Below are positions 50,540 through 61,289 of a DNA stretch of 64,000 nucleotides, one piece after another. Made by a program: the position numbers and the translations under genes. The stretch's first letter is position 1. Each line of letters starts with the position of its first letter. The stretch spans positions 459,484-523,483 of the forward strand of contig NZ_PUGE01000002.1 of the NCBI RefSeq assembly GCF_002967075.1, given 5' to 3'. The notes under the pieces were generated by a model. It made no database searches, had not been told where the DNA came from, and was given only the letters and a program-made list of their open reading frames with translations. The stretch comes from Corynebacterium sp. J010B-136 (GTDB taxonomy: Bacteria > Actinomycetota > Actinomycetes > Mycobacteriales > Mycobacteriaceae).

Positions 50540-51580
50540 ATGAGTACAACCACCCGCGAAGAGACCATCCCGCACCAACCAGAAATTGGTCTTGGCGGTA
50601 TCCGGCACTTTCTTGCCGATGACGATTTGAGCCCGCAAGAGCAGCGCGAAGTTCTAGAACTCGCGCTGGAGCTGAAAAAAGAACCTTTCAAGCACCGCCC
50701 GCTTGAGGGGCCGAAATCGGTGGCATTGCTCTTCTCGAAGACCTCAACGCGTACGCGGTTTTCCTTTGAAGCGGGCATCGCAGCCCTGGGCGGGCATGCG
50801 ATCATGGCTACGGATCAAAACTCGCAGCTGGGCAAGGGCGAGACTTTGCAGGATACCGCGGCAGTGCTGTCGCGTTTTACCGAAATGATCATCTGGCGTA
50901 CCTTTGCTCATCAAAATCTCATCGACATGGCTGAGACTTCGACCGTGCCAATCATTAACTCGCTGACCGATGATTTGCACCCATGCCAGATCCTTGCCGA
51001 CCTATTGACCTGCGCGGAAGAGTTTGGCGGCGTGGACAAGCTTGCAGGCAAGAAGGCTGTCTACTTGGGCGATGGTGCCAACAACATGGCGAATTCCTAC
51101 CTCATTGGTTTTGCAACCGCGGGCGTCGACATCGCGATTTGTGCGCCGGATGACTTCCAGCCAGAACAGCACTTTATCGACCGCGCACAAGACCGCGCGG
51201 CGCAGACTGGGGCGACGATTACGGTAAGCAATGACCCTAAGGTTGTCGAAGATGCCGATATCATCATCACCGATACCTGGGTATCTATGGGACATGAAGG
51301 CGACGGCAAAGACCGCCGCACCCCGTTTTTGCCCTACCAGGTCAACCAAGAGCTGATGACACTGGCGAAACCGGATGCTATCTTCCTTCACTGCCTTCCG
51401 GCATATCGCGGCAATGAAGTGACCGCAGAAGTTATCGACGGCGCACAGTCCCGCGTCTTCGACGAGGCTGAAAACCGTCTGCACGCGCAAAAAGCACTAA
51501 TGGTGTGGCTGCTGGACCAAGCAGCGCAGGCCGCTTCCGTGCAGGCCGCTTCGGCGCAGGCAACGTCGGAGAAAGCATAA
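50540..51580 (+). CDS. argF: Ornithine carbamoyltransferase
   Basis: Makes citrulline from ornithine and carbamoyl phosphate. 346 residues: carbamoyl-phosphate site STRTRF near 70-75, HPCQILADL near 150, and [11 protein letters not shown] near 285. It ends in a 20-residue Gln/Ala/Ser-rich tail with near repeats ([14 protein letters not shown]), unlike the compact C-terminus of most homologues, but the core is complete. Confidence 0.95.
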   Translation: MSTTTREETIPHQPEIGLGGIRHFLADDDLSPQEQREVLELALELKKEPFKHRPLEGPKSVALLFSKTSTRTRFSFEAGIAALGGHAIMATDQNSQLGKGETLQDTAAVLSRFTEMIIWRTFAHQNLIDMAETSTVPIINSLTDDLHPCQILADLLTCAEEFGGVDKLAGKKAVYLGDGANNMANSYLIGFATAGVDIAICAPDDFQPEQHFIDRAQDRAAQTGATITVSNDPKVVEDADIIITDTWVSMGHEGDGKDRRTPFLPYQVNQELMTLAKPDAIFLHCLPAYRGNEVTAEVIDGAQSRVFDEAENRLHAQKALMVWLLDQAAQAASVQAASAQATSEKA

Positions 51581-51599
51581 AAGATTTAAGGTAAATACT

Positions 51600-52094
51600 A
51601 TGACCATGCCGAAGACCCGCAACGCCCGTCAGGCCAAGATTCTGGAAATCTTAGGCAAGACCCGCGTAACCAGCCAGGTGCAACTATCAGATCTCTTGCT
51701 TGATGAAGGCATTGATATTACCCAAGCAACGCTTTCGCGCGATTTGGATGTGCTGGGCGCGAAGAAGGTCAAGCGCGACGGCGGACGGTCCTTTTACTCC
51801 GTTGGCGGGGAAATGGATGAGTTTGTTGATCAGGTCAATGGCCCGCGCGAAAAGCTGCGCAGAATGATCGATGAATTGGTGGTGTCATCGGATAGCTCTG
51901 GCAACATTGCCATGCTGCGCACTCCCGCGGGAGCGGCACAATACCTTGCGAGCTTTATTGACCGGGTCGGTTTCGAAGAAGTAGTAGGGTGCATCGCCGG
52001 CGATGACACGATTTTCGTGCTTGCTCGGGATCCGCTCACTGGCGCAGAATTGGCAGAAAAGCTCGCACGCTCGCACCCAGAACAAAGCGAATAA
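51600..52094 (+). CDS. argR: Arginine repressor
   Basis: Hexameric repressor that binds arginine. 164 residues: winged helix N-domain (about 1-80; [23 protein letters not shown]) and C-terminal oligomerisation/arginine-binding domain (about 85-160; [11 protein letters not shown] with the Asp pair). It lies inside the arg cluster after argF, and candidate operators are at 46054-46084 and 52100-52156. Confidence 0.95.
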   Translation: MTMPKTRNARQAKILEILGKTRVTSQVQLSDLLLDEGIDITQATLSRDLDVLGAKKVKRDGGRSFYSVGGEMDEFVDQVNGPREKLRRMIDELVVSSDSSGNIAMLRTPAGAAQYLASFIDRVGFEEVVGCIAGDDTIFVLARDPLTGAELAEKLARSHPEQSE

Positions 52095-52099
52095 ATCAG

Positions 52100-52156
52100 C
52101 TTACGCATAATATCCACCGACTTTGTATATTATGTAAGTTCGTGTATATTTTGCAG
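52100..52156 (+). promoter_or_regulatory. Candidate ArgR boxes before argG
   Basis: Three related elements: an inverted CTTACGCATAATA (52100-52112), TGTATATTATGTAAG (52124-52138) and TGTATATTTTGCAG (52143-52156). The first two form an imperfect palindrome. They match the motif upstream of argC, supporting ArgR control of argGH from its own promoter. Confidence 0.5.
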
Positions 52157-52271
52157 CAGAAGATGTCTTGCACTCCAGCTACTGGTAGTAGCCGTATTAT
52201 GGAGCAGGAAAGCCTAATGTGTAGCGCAGTGTCACTGTAGCTACAGCTTGGATTAAAAGGAGATTGAATAT

Positions 52272-53495
52272 ATGAACGCACGTGTTGTGCTTGCTTACTC
52301 CGGCGGTTTGGATACCTCGGTTGCCATCCCTTACCTGGCGAAGATGACCGGAGGTGACGTTGTAGCTGTATCCCTGGACTTGGGCCAGGGCGGTGAAGAC
52401 ATGGAATCCGTGCGCCAGCGTGCGCTGGATTGTGGTGCGGTGGAGTCCATCGTTATCGATGCCAAGGACGAATTCGCTGATGAGTACTGCCTGCCTACCA
52501 TCCAGGCTAACGGCATGTACATGAAGCAGTACCCACTGGTTTCTGCAATTTCTCGTCCGTTGATTACCAAGCACCTGGTTCAGGCTGCGCAGGAATTCGG
52601 CGGTACTCACGTCTCCCACGGTTGCACCGGCAAGGGCAATGACCAGGTCCGTTTCGAGGTATCGTTCCGCGCTCTGGATCCATCCTTGGACATCATCGCG
52701 CCGGCTCGTGACTACGCATGGACCCGTGACAAGGCAATTGCGTTCGCGGAAGAAATCAAGCTTCCTATTGAGCAGTCTGCTTCTTCGCCATTTTCCATTG
52801 ACCAGAACGTCTGGGGCCGTGCGGTAGAAACCGGCTACCTGGAAGATCTGTGGAACGCGCCGACCAAGGATGCTTACGCATACACCGAGGAGCCAGGTCT
52901 GGGCAATGCTCCAGATGAGGTTGTTATCTCCTTCGAAAAGGGCAAGCCAGTAGCTATCGATGGCAAGCAGGTCACCGTGCTGCAGGCTATCGAAGAGCTG
53001 AACCGTCGTGCAGGTGCACAGGGCGTTGGCCGCTTGGACATGGTTGAAGACCGTCTCGTTGGCATCAAGTCCCGTGAAATCTACGAGGCGCCAGGTGCAA
53101 TCACCCTGATTCGTGCGCACGAGGCACTGGAAGATGTCACCTTGGAGCGCGAGTTGGCACGCTACAAGCGTCTGACGGATGCACGTTGGTCCGAAGAAGT
53201 CTACGACGGTCTGTGGTACTCCCCATTGAAGCGTTCTTTGGACGCTTTCATCGCCGAGTCTCAGGAGCACGTCACCGGCGATATCCGCCTGGTGCTGCAC
53301 GCAGGTCAGATAATCGTCAACGGCCGTCGTTCACCACAGTCTCTGTACGACTTCTCCCTGGCTACCTACGACACCGGTGATGCTTTCGACCAGACTGCAG
53401 CGAAGGGCTTTGTTCAACTGCACGGCCTGTCCACCCAAATCGCTAACAAGCGTGACCGTGACGGTGGTTTCCCAACCAGCGCAAACGGCCAGTAA
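52272..53495 (+). CDS. argG: Argininosuccinate synthase
   Basis: Condenses citrulline and aspartate using ATP. 407 residues: N-type ATP pyrophosphatase loop [10 protein letters not shown] at 8-17, [14 protein letters not shown] near 115-128. AAAGGAG lies 6 bases before the ATG. Strong C-ending codon bias suggests high expression. Confidence 0.96.
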   Translation: MNARVVLAYSGGLDTSVAIPYLAKMTGGDVVAVSLDLGQGGEDMESVRQRALDCGAVESIVIDAKDEFADEYCLPTIQANGMYMKQYPLVSAISRPLITKHLVQAAQEFGGTHVSHGCTGKGNDQVRFEVSFRALDPSLDIIAPARDYAWTRDKAIAFAEEIKLPIEQSASSPFSIDQNVWGRAVETGYLEDLWNAPTKDAYAYTEEPGLGNAPDEVVISFEKGKPVAIDGKQVTVLQAIEELNRRAGAQGVGRLDMVEDRLVGIKSREIYEAPGAITLIRAHEALEDVTLERELARYKRLTDARWSEEVYDGLWYSPLKRSLDAFIAESQEHVTGDIRLVLHAGQIIVNGRRSPQSLYDFSLATYDTGDAFDQTAAKGFVQLHGLSTQIANKRDRDGGFPTSANGQ

Positions 53496-53527
53496 TCACC
53501 ACGATTTCTAATAACCTCGGAGGATAG

Positions 53528-54982
<1,455 letters not shown>

Positions 54983-55005
54983 GCAGGCAATAGCTAAGCA
55001 AGATT

Positions 55006-55052
55006 AAAGGCTGTTCTCCCACCTTCGTTGTGGTGGGAGAACAGCCTTTTGC
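55006..55052 (+). terminator. Rho-independent terminator of argGH
   Basis: AAAGGCTGTTCTCCCACC and GTGGGAGAACAGCCTTT form a near-perfect stem with a short loop, then TTTGC. It also sits just before the stop of the opposing HxlR gene and may serve both strands. Confidence 0.9.
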
Positions 55053-55054
55053 AT

Positions 55055-55456
55055 TTATGCGCTGGCATCGAAACGCTCTTGCGCCGCCATGACGCTATCG
55101 AGCTCTGATTCAATGATCTTGGTCAGTTCCTGCAGTGGCCGCGCGACTTTGATGCCCAGTTCAGTCAAGGAGTAGTCCACGTGCGGCGGAATGGAGCTGC
55201 GTACTGCCCGGTTGACCATGCCATCGCGTTCTAGTTGACCGAGGGTTTGCGAGAGCATGCGGTCACTAATGCCGTCGATCTTGCGGCGCAGCTCAGCAAA
55301 ACGCATAGGGGAATCCGCTTCCAGCAACGCCACCATGGCTAGCGATCCCCAACGGCCCGTGAGGTGCTGAAGCGCGCCACGGGAGGTGCACAGGGAAGAA
55401 AATACATCTGCGCAAAGCTTGGGATCTGGGGTGTTCTGCGGAGTGGACATGCCCAT
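55055..55456 (-). CDS. HxlR family winged-helix regulator
   Basis: 133 residues with the HxlR pattern: a Cys near the start, LTGRWGSLAMVALL, MRFAELRRKIDGISDRMLSQTLGQLERDGMVNR, then the wing VDYSLTELG. HxlR proteins often sense electrophiles or quinones. It diverges from the NmrA gene and probably controls it through the palindrome at 55484-55519. ATG 55456; MSTPQN at 55450 is an alternative. Confidence 0.88.
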   Translation of the reverse strand: MGMSTPQNTPDPKLCADVFSSLCTSRGALQHLTGRWGSLAMVALLEADSPMRFAELRRKIDGISDRMLSQTLGQLERDGMVNRAVRSSIPPHVDYSLTELGIKVARPLQELTKIIESELDSVMAAQERFDASA

Positions 55457-55483
55457 TACCTTAGTCCTTTCAAGGTTCTAAAT

Positions 55484-55519
55484 AAAGTATTGCACTTACT
55501 TTTTTAAAGTGCTATCTTT
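55484..55519. promoter_or_regulatory. Palindrome between HxlR and NmrA genes
   Basis: AAAGTATTGCACTT (55484-55497) and AAGTGCTATCTTT (55507-55519) form an imperfect inverted repeat in the divergent gap. It is the natural operator candidate for the HxlR regulator. Confidence 0.5.
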
Positions 55520-55563
55520 ATCGCTGTACCCAAAGAAACCTTGAAATTAGGAGATTGAAAGAT

Positions 55564-56409
55564 ATGCGTATTGCAGTTACTGGTGCAACTGGTCACCTCG
55601 GCGGACTGGTCATCGACAAGCTTTTGGCGCGTGATGTTGCCGCATCCGACATTGTCGCTATTGTGCGCAATGAAGAAAAGGCTCAGCCTTTGGCAGAGCG
55701 TGGTGTAGGCATTGCCGTCGCGACTTTCGATGATGAAGCTGCCTTGAGTGCGGCTCTGGAAGGCGTTGACCGCCTGGTGTTTATCTCCGCATCTGAGGTG
55801 GGCAAGCGAATTGGTCAGCACTCTAATATCGTGAATGCCGCTAAGGCGGCCGGGGTATCTTTCATCGCCTACACTAGCTTGCTCAACCTGGAGAGCTCCG
55901 AGCTTTTCTTGGCGCCAGAACACGCAGCCACTGAAAAGATGCTGGCAGAGAGCGGCATCGCGCATGCTAACCTGCGCAACGGTTGGTACTGGGAAAACTA
56001 TGCCGCAGCTTTGGAAACCGGTAAGGCAATGGGCAAGTTCTTCTCTGCGGCAGGTGAGGCAAAGGTTTCTGGCGCTGCCCGTCAGGACTTCGCAGAAGCG
56101 GCAGCGGTCGTTGTCACCACCGAGGGACACGCTGGCAAGAACTATGAGCTCGCTGGCGCTCCTGCCTTGACCTACCCAGAAATCGCCGCCCAGGTCGGCG
56201 AGGTGCTCGGCAAGGAAGTTAAGTACGTCAACCTTACCGTCGAGGAATACGAGAAGTCTTTGCTCGATGCTGGTGTTCCTGCCGAATTCGCAGCTGGTCT
56301 GGCGGGAGCAGACCCAGTTATTGAAAAGGGCGCACTCTACTCTGAGAGCACCGATTTGCAAGACCTCATCGGTCGTCCATCTACCTCCGTTGTAGACACC
56401 TTCAAGTAA
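55564..56409 (+). CDS. NmrA/QorB-like NAD(P)-binding oxidoreductase
   Basis: 281-residue Rossmann-fold protein starting MRIAVTGATGHLGG with GxxGxxG at 7-13. Its sequence runs like NAD(P)H:quinone oxidoreductase 2 (QorB/YtfG) of the atypical short-chain dehydrogenases, with an NLRNGWYWENY stretch near 138. Start ATG 55564 after AGGAGAT; an upstream TTG is too close to the Shine-Dalgarno sequence. Divergent from an HxlR regulator, a common layout for quinone or aldehyde stress responses. Confidence 0.83.
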   Translation: MRIAVTGATGHLGGLVIDKLLARDVAASDIVAIVRNEEKAQPLAERGVGIAVATFDDEAALSAALEGVDRLVFISASEVGKRIGQHSNIVNAAKAAGVSFIAYTSLLNLESSELFLAPEHAATEKMLAESGIAHANLRNGWYWENYAAALETGKAMGKFFSAAGEAKVSGAARQDFAEAAAVVVTTEGHAGKNYELAGAPALTYPEIAAQVGEVLGKEVKYVNLTVEEYEKSLLDAGVPAEFAAGLAGADPVIEKGALYSESTDLQDLIGRPSTSVVDTFK

Positions 56410-56423
56410 ACTGCGTGCAATAA

Positions 56424-56483
56424 GAAACCGCACGTTCTCCCACACCCATTTAAGAGCGGGGGGGGAGGACGTGCGGTTTTCTG
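56424..56483 (+). terminator. Terminator after NmrA gene
   Basis: GAAACCGCACGTTCTCCC and GGGAGGACGTGCGGTTTTC pair around a loop of about 20 bases. The right arm leads into TTTTC. The convergent siderophore gene ends 20 bases downstream. Confidence 0.8.
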
Positions 56484-56504
56484 TGTTCTGGAGAGAGTTC
56501 GATG

Positions 56505-57563
56505 CTAGCTCAGTGCTTGATTGGCTAAGTCTTCAAAAGTATCCAGTGCCCAGAGCTTGCCTAAGATACCGGCGCGAGTAAGACCCCAGGTAAAGTCCTG
56601 GGCCTCATCGCCTTCGGTGATAACCGCGCGGCCTTCGGATACTGCGGGCACCTGTTTAAAGAGTGGTTGGTCAGTAAAATACGCACCGGAGTCGCCTAAA
56701 ATGCCGACGAGAACTAGGACGGCATCGATAAGCCCGACCATCTCATCGCTAATTTCGCCATAGCCATCCTCGGGGAATTTATAGGCATTCTCCGGCAACT
56801 TGAAACCAAGGCTTTCGAAGATAGCTGCAGTATCTGTTTCTGGCAGGGTCTCATAGGAGGCGCCGTATTCGCGGCTATAAACATTGACCAGCGAGATCGT
56901 CTTGCCCGCAAAGTCTGGATTATCGGCCTTGATTGCCTCAACGCGGTCGTCGAATTCCGCAATCTTGCTTGCCGCGGTATCCCGCAGGTCTAGGGTCTCA
57001 CCAAGGCTGGTGAGCACGTCTTGCCAGGTAGTCTCTTCTGCATCCGCATAAAACACCGGCGCAATCTGGCTGAGTTGGTTGAACCTGTCTTGGTCAAAGG
57101 TCTCATAAGCCTGCAGGTTAACAATCAGGTCCGGTTTGGATGCCGCAATGGCTTCAGCAGAGATTTCTTCTCCGGCATCGCCTTGTTCGGTGAACTCGAC
57201 CTGTTCCCAAAGGTCTTTCGGTAGCCAGGGATCCTCGCCGTCATATTTCGCCACGGCAAAAACAGGCACAGCATCCAGGGCCAGAAGGCTTTCAGTGTCT
57301 ACCCCAACCGCCGAAACCACAGCGACACGTTCTGGACGCTCATCCAGCACCGTTTCTCCAAATGGTGTTTCCAGCGTTAGCGGATATTGCGTCGTGCCTT
57401 CTCCTTCTGGCAGTAAAGCGCTCGCTCCCTGGGCCGTGCTGGCCGTTTCGGCTTCATTGGCCGGAGATCTCGGCGAACAAGCGCTCAGTGCTAGCGCAGC
57501 TGCCACAGCGGTTAGGGCAATCGTGGTAATGCCGGTGCGGCGAGGAAAGCCAGGGTGGGTCAT
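56505..57563 (-). CDS. Iron-siderophore ABC transporter substrate-binding lipoprotein
   Basis: 352-residue precursor with a lipoprotein signal and lipobox LSAC (Cys29), then a FepB/FhuD-like two-domain fold: ERVAVVSAVGVDTESLLALDAVPVF near 80-105 and PDLIVNLQAY near 145. ATG 57563 with AAAGGA upstream is preferred; longer forms lack the signal. A DtxR box lies 68 bases upstream. No permease or ATPase gene lies beside it here. Confidence 0.87.
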   Translation of the reverse strand: MTHPGFPRRTGITTIALTAVAAALALSACSPRSPANEAETASTAQGASALLPEGEGTTQYPLTLETPFGETVLDERPERVAVVSAVGVDTESLLALDAVPVFAVAKYDGEDPWLPKDLWEQVEFTEQGDAGEEISAEAIAASKPDLIVNLQAYETFDQDRFNQLSQIAPVFYADAEETTWQDVLTSLGETLDLRDTAASKIAEFDDRVEAIKADNPDFAGKTISLVNVYSREYGASYETLPETDTAAIFESLGFKLPENAYKFPEDGYGEISDEMVGLIDAVLVLVGILGDSGAYFTDQPLFKQVPAVSEGRAVITEGDEAQDFTWGLTRAGILGKLWALDTFEDLANQALS

Positions 57564-57630
57564 GGAGATATCTGTCCTTTGAATTAGTGAATTGCCCATG
57601 GGTTGGATATAGGGGCTGGGAACACTATAT

Positions 57631-57649
57631 TTAGGTTTGGCTAAGCTTG
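57631..57649. promoter_or_regulatory. DtxR-type iron box
   Basis: The 19-mer TTAGGTTTGGCTAAGCTTG matches the DtxR consensus TTAGGTTAGSCTAACCTAA at 15 of 19 positions. It lies 5' of the siderophore lipoprotein gene, next to a good minus-strand -10 (TATAGT, 57624-57629), and 41 bases before the AraC gene. It should repress in iron-rich cells. Confidence 0.75.
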
Positions 57650-57689
57650 GTGTGCGGATTGAGGCAGGTTTTGTGCACAAGCCGACGAG

Positions 57690-58477
57690 ATGAAGCATCG
57701 AATGCACAATTGGGAGATGGCGGAGGATATGCCCATGCAGCGCGAGCGTGACCCTTGGGCGATTTCCATTCCGCCCGTTATCATTGAAGAACGCGTGCAC
57801 ACACAAGAACACATGCTGTTATGGCAGTTGCGTGGGCGCACAGATCTAGTAATTGATGGTGCGAAAGTGCAGCTTATCGATGGCCAAGCGGTCTGGATTC
57901 CCGCCGGGGCACTCCATTCTTTAACTGTTGCTGCCAACTCGGTGATCTTGCCACTGGAATTTCCTCTTAGCGCGATTGCAACCACGCTCGATGAAGTCAC
58001 GGTTTTAGCGTCGACCGAGCGTTGGGGACGCCGCTTTTGGCATTTTTGCAGTCCCAAGCATCGATTATTTGCGCTGAGGTTAACCTTGCGCGGCAGATTC
58101 TCGCGCTCATTGAACAACGCCCCATCGCTAGTAATGCACTGGCTTTGCCCAGTCACCCGCAAGCTAAACGCATTGCGGAGCTTCTCCTCGCCAATCCCGG
58201 TGATGACCGCACGGTCAAACAATTCGCCGAGCTACTGCACGTCTCAGGCCGCACCATCGAACGGGCATTTCTTGCAGAAACCGGGTTGACGTTAGGGCAG
58301 TGGCGGCTAAAAAATCGCATGGAAAGTGCCGCAGAACTATTCAAAACCAGCGATAATATCTCAGGCGTCGCAGCGCGCGTCGGATATATGAATGTCAGTG
58401 CTTTTGGGCGCGTGTTCAAGAGTCATTTCTCGATGACTCCGGGCGAGTACATCGAACGCTATGCGGCGGCCTATTAG
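57690..58477 (+). pseudogene. AraC family regulator, frameshifted
   Basis: The N-terminal cupin-like effector part (57690 to about 58027) and the C-terminal AraC helix-turn-helix part (58028-58477) are in different frames. The seam is a run of four G at 58024-58027; one extra G would join STERW to GTPLLAFLQSQ and give a 262-residue AraC protein. The C-part has both helix-turn-helix motifs (VKQFAELLHVSGRTIERAF and ISGVAARVGYMNVSAFGRVFK). Beside a DtxR-controlled siderophore gene, the intact protein would be an iron-uptake regulator. It may be a real mutation, phase variation or a base-calling error. Confidence 0.82.
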
Positions 58478-58577
58478 GCTCACCCAGGGTGAAATTTGGT
58501 TGACCTTTAGGTGAACTGTTGCCTAATCTTTCGCGTTTATGGCTCTTACCGGTAGAAATAGGTCATAGAATGAGGCC

Positions 58578-59690
58578 ATGGCGAGCAATCGTGCGGTGGG
58601 ACGAAGTTCCAAAAGCCCGGGGTCGGGTCGTCGAAAAGCATCTGTGCTTATCGGTATCCTCTTGCTGTTTATAGCGATTGCGGCGATTGTTATCGGCCGG
58701 GACGGCGAGAATAAGCAGAAACTTGGTGCACTCGTTGATTCGGTAAAGCCTGCGGGGGAGCCGGTCGAAGTTAGCTTGTTAGTCGGCTCTGAGAAAAGAG
58801 ATTTCTTGGGCGACGCACGCGTGATTGAGGCTTTCCGCGGTGCCGGCTTTGCAATCAGCGTCCACACCATGGGCTCTTTAGAGATGGCAGAGCGTGTGCG
58901 CGACGGCTCTTTGCCCGTGCATGATTTCTACTTCCCGGCCAGCTCCGGCAATGAGGAGCTAAGAGATTTTGTAGGCGGCTCGGTGTCCCGGCAGGCTTAT
59001 CTTCGGTCGAATATTGCCATCGTGGCGCGGCGGGATGTTGCTGAAGATTTATTAGCCCAAGGCTATGTAGAGCGCGCTGAGCAGAACTTTCAAGCAGAGC
59101 CAGCAACTTTATTGCAGCTTTTTACCAGCGGGCAACGCTGGCGCGAGGTCACCCAAAGCTATCAATCGCCTCTGGCAGTTGGGGTTCAGACCTCAGATCC
59201 CACACGCTCTTTTTCTTCCTCGCAATTCGCGTACCTCATGGCGCACGCTGTAAGTAACGGCAACCTTGATACGCCCGCGGCAATTTCCGAAGCGGCGGTC
59301 GATGTAAAGCCCATATTCCAGTCGCAAGGGTTGACTGAAGGCTCTAGCGGAGATTCTTTCAACCAGTTTATCGCCAGCAATGGGCAAGGCATTCCGATGG
59401 CCGTGGCCTATGATTCCCAGTACTTCGCGCTAGCCATAAGGCAGCCAGAGCGTGCGCAAGAATTTGCGCTAATCAACCTGGCGCCCACCGTCAATATTGA
59501 GCATGAACTCATCGCTCACAAAAGTGCCCCGCAAGCAGCGGAGTTCTTCCAGGTCTTGAAGGATAACCAGCAGGTGCAGCAAGTCTTGGCGGAATACGGT
59601 TTTGCAGCCCCGCCGCTGCAGTCGGTAGTACCTGCGCCGCAGTTGGAGAAGACCACCGCATTAGCGGAAGAACTTGAAAGGTTGATGTAA
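58578..59690 (+). CDS. Membrane-anchored substrate-binding-like protein
   Basis: 370 residues. A short basic N-terminus and one membrane segment (about 23-40) precede an extracellular region that reads like a type II periplasmic-binding fold (VEVSLLVGSEKRDFLGD, ALLAIVA-type strands, a GSSGDSFNQFI loop near 255). No enzyme motif recognised. Its stop abuts the next ATG (one base overlap at most), so it is in an operon with the VWA lipoprotein. Confidence 0.65.
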   Translation: MASNRAVGRSSKSPGSGRRKASVLIGILLLFIAIAAIVIGRDGENKQKLGALVDSVKPAGEPVEVSLLVGSEKRDFLGDARVIEAFRGAGFAISVHTMGSLEMAERVRDGSLPVHDFYFPASSGNEELRDFVGGSVSRQAYLRSNIAIVARRDVAEDLLAQGYVERAEQNFQAEPATLLQLFTSGQRWREVTQSYQSPLAVGVQTSDPTRSFSSSQFAYLMAHAVSNGNLDTPAAISEAAVDVKPIFQSQGLTEGSSGDSFNQFIASNGQGIPMAVAYDSQYFALAIRQPERAQEFALINLAPTVNIEHELIAHKSAPQAAEFFQVLKDNQQVQQVLAEYGFAAPPLQSVVPAPQLEKTTALAEELERLM

Positions 59691-61289
59691 ATGAAAAAGT
59701 GGCTTGCCGCGGTATTGGTGTTTCTAACCGGCATAATAATGACCGCCTGTAGCTCTACGGGCGGAATTTTCGACTTCGGCTTCAGCTTTGGGGGAGGTAG
59801 CACTAAAGGCGCGGATGGGGCATCGTCAAGCGCTGAGCCTTTAGTTATTGCTGCGGCGACTGAACTCGAAGACCTAGAACCTGCCATCACTGCGGCATCG
59901 GCTGACTTGGGCTTTGATATCCACATGGAATTTCCTGATGGCACCTTGGCCAATACCCAGGAGCTTGCCCAGGGCAACTTTGATGGCCGCTATGATGCGA
60001 CGTGGTTTGCCACCAACCGCTATGTCACCATCGAAAAGGCTGGGGACAAGCTTGCCGATGAATCCTCCATCGCCCGTTCACCTGTTGCCCTCGGCGTCAA
60101 AACTGCGGTTGCCCAGGACAATGGCTGGATAGATAGCGCGCCCTCATGGCAGGAGATTGCTGATTCCGGAATGAGCTTTGGCATGACTGACCCGGCGACA
60201 TCGAACTCTGGCTTTAGTGCCTTGGCTTCAGTGGCAACGGCCATGGCTGATACCGGCTCGGCAGTAAGCGCCGCGGATATCGCCCGCATAAGCCCGCAAG
60301 TCAAAAGCTTCTTTGCCAATCAAACCTTGACCTCGGGCTCTTCTGGCTGGCTAACAGAAGTCTTTACTGAAGATCCACACAAGGCCGATGCGATTATCAA
60401 CTATGAATCTGTGCTGCACACCCTCAAAGCAGAAGGCGCTGATATCGAAGTAATTGTGCCGCGCGATGGTGTCATCAGCGCCGACTACCCACTATCGACA
60501 CTTGCCAACCCGCTGCATGAGGACGCGAGCGCGCAAGTAGCGCAGCTGGTGGAGTGGTTTGAAAAACACCCTGATGAGCTCCTCAACTCTTATCGGCGGT
60601 TAAACAATGGTGACACCGACCCCGCACTGCAGGCCAGCGGCATATATGAATTGCCTTTCCCTGCGACAAAAGACGTGGTCAATACACTGGTCGGGGCCTA
60701 TAGCAATGAGTTACGTAACCCGGGCGAGACAGCTTTCGTGTTGGATATTTCAGGCTCCATGGAAGGTGAGCGCTTTGCATCGCTTAGCCAAACAATGCAT
60801 TCGCTTATCGATGGCTCCGCTGCAACCTCCACCGGCAACGTCGGCTTCCGTGATCGCGAAACGATTACTTTGGCACCTTTTGCCACCGAACCTTATTATC
60901 CGTCGACGGTAACCTACAGCACCAGTGATCCAGCCACGCAAGCGGAGCTTTCAGACCGCGTCGACCGCTTCAATCCGGTTGGCTATACCGCCATCTACGA
61001 TGCTTTAGCCATGACGATGAATTCTATCGGGACCAGCGAAAATTCCATCCCGTCGATCGTGCTTATGACAGACGGGGAGAATACCTCCGGGCGCGGCTAC
61101 GAAGAGTTCAAGCAGTACTACGACGGTTTGAGCGAAGAGAAGAAGTCTATCCCTGTGTTTGTCATTCTCTACGGCGAAGCAGATGTCGCAGAGTTAAGCG
61201 AGCTTGCCGATTACACGGGTGGCCGAGTCTTCGACGCGCTCGATGGCAACCCCAACGAGGTCTTTAAGGAGATTCGTGCCTACCAATAA
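59691..61289 (+). CDS. Substrate-binding and VWA domain lipoprotein
   Basis: 532 residues with a lipoprotein signal (Cys20 in MTAC). An N-terminal half (about 45-330) resembles a periplasmic-binding domain (LEDLEPAITAASADLGFDIHMEF). A C-terminal von Willebrand A domain (about 340-532) has the MIDAS D-x-S-G-S at 351-355 (LDISGSME), and LMTDGENT near 460. Proteins of this fused type occur with TerD/TelA/XpaC genes in actinobacteria. The next gene overlaps by 14 bases. Confidence 0.85.
   Translation: MKKWLAAVLVFLTGIIMTACSSTGGIFDFGFSFGGGSTKGADGASSSAEPLVIAAATELEDLEPAITAASADLGFDIHMEFPDGTLANTQELAQGNFDGRYDATWFATNRYVTIEKAGDKLADESSIARSPVALGVKTAVAQDNGWIDSAPSWQEIADSGMSFGMTDPATSNSGFSALASVATAMADTGSAVSAADIARISPQVKSFFANQTLTSGSSGWLTEVFTEDPHKADAIINYESVLHTLKAEGADIEVIVPRDGVISADYPLSTLANPLHEDASAQVAQLVEWFEKHPDELLNSYRRLNNGDTDPALQASGIYELPFPATKDVVNTLVGAYSNELRNPGETAFVLDISGSMEGERFASLSQTMHSLIDGSAATSTGNVGFRDRETITLAPFATEPYYPSTVTYSTSDPATQAELSDRVDRFNPVGYTAIYDALAMTMNSIGTSENSIPSIVLMTDGENTSGRGYEEFKQYYDGLSEEKKSIPVFVILYGEADVAELSELADYTGGRVFDALDGNPNEVFKEIRAYQ

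Noticed and set aside
52197..53300. Long open frame opposite argG (367 codons)
   Set aside because: Same reason: mirror of a strongly biased highly expressed gene, no homology sensed, no promoter.
55504..56445. Open frame opposite the NmrA-like gene
   Set aside because: Covered entirely by a convincing Rossmann-fold gene on the plus strand.
58022..58477. C-terminal AraC half as a complete short regulator
   Set aside because: It lacks the effector domain and has only a TTG start without a ribosome site; better explained as part of the frameshifted gene.
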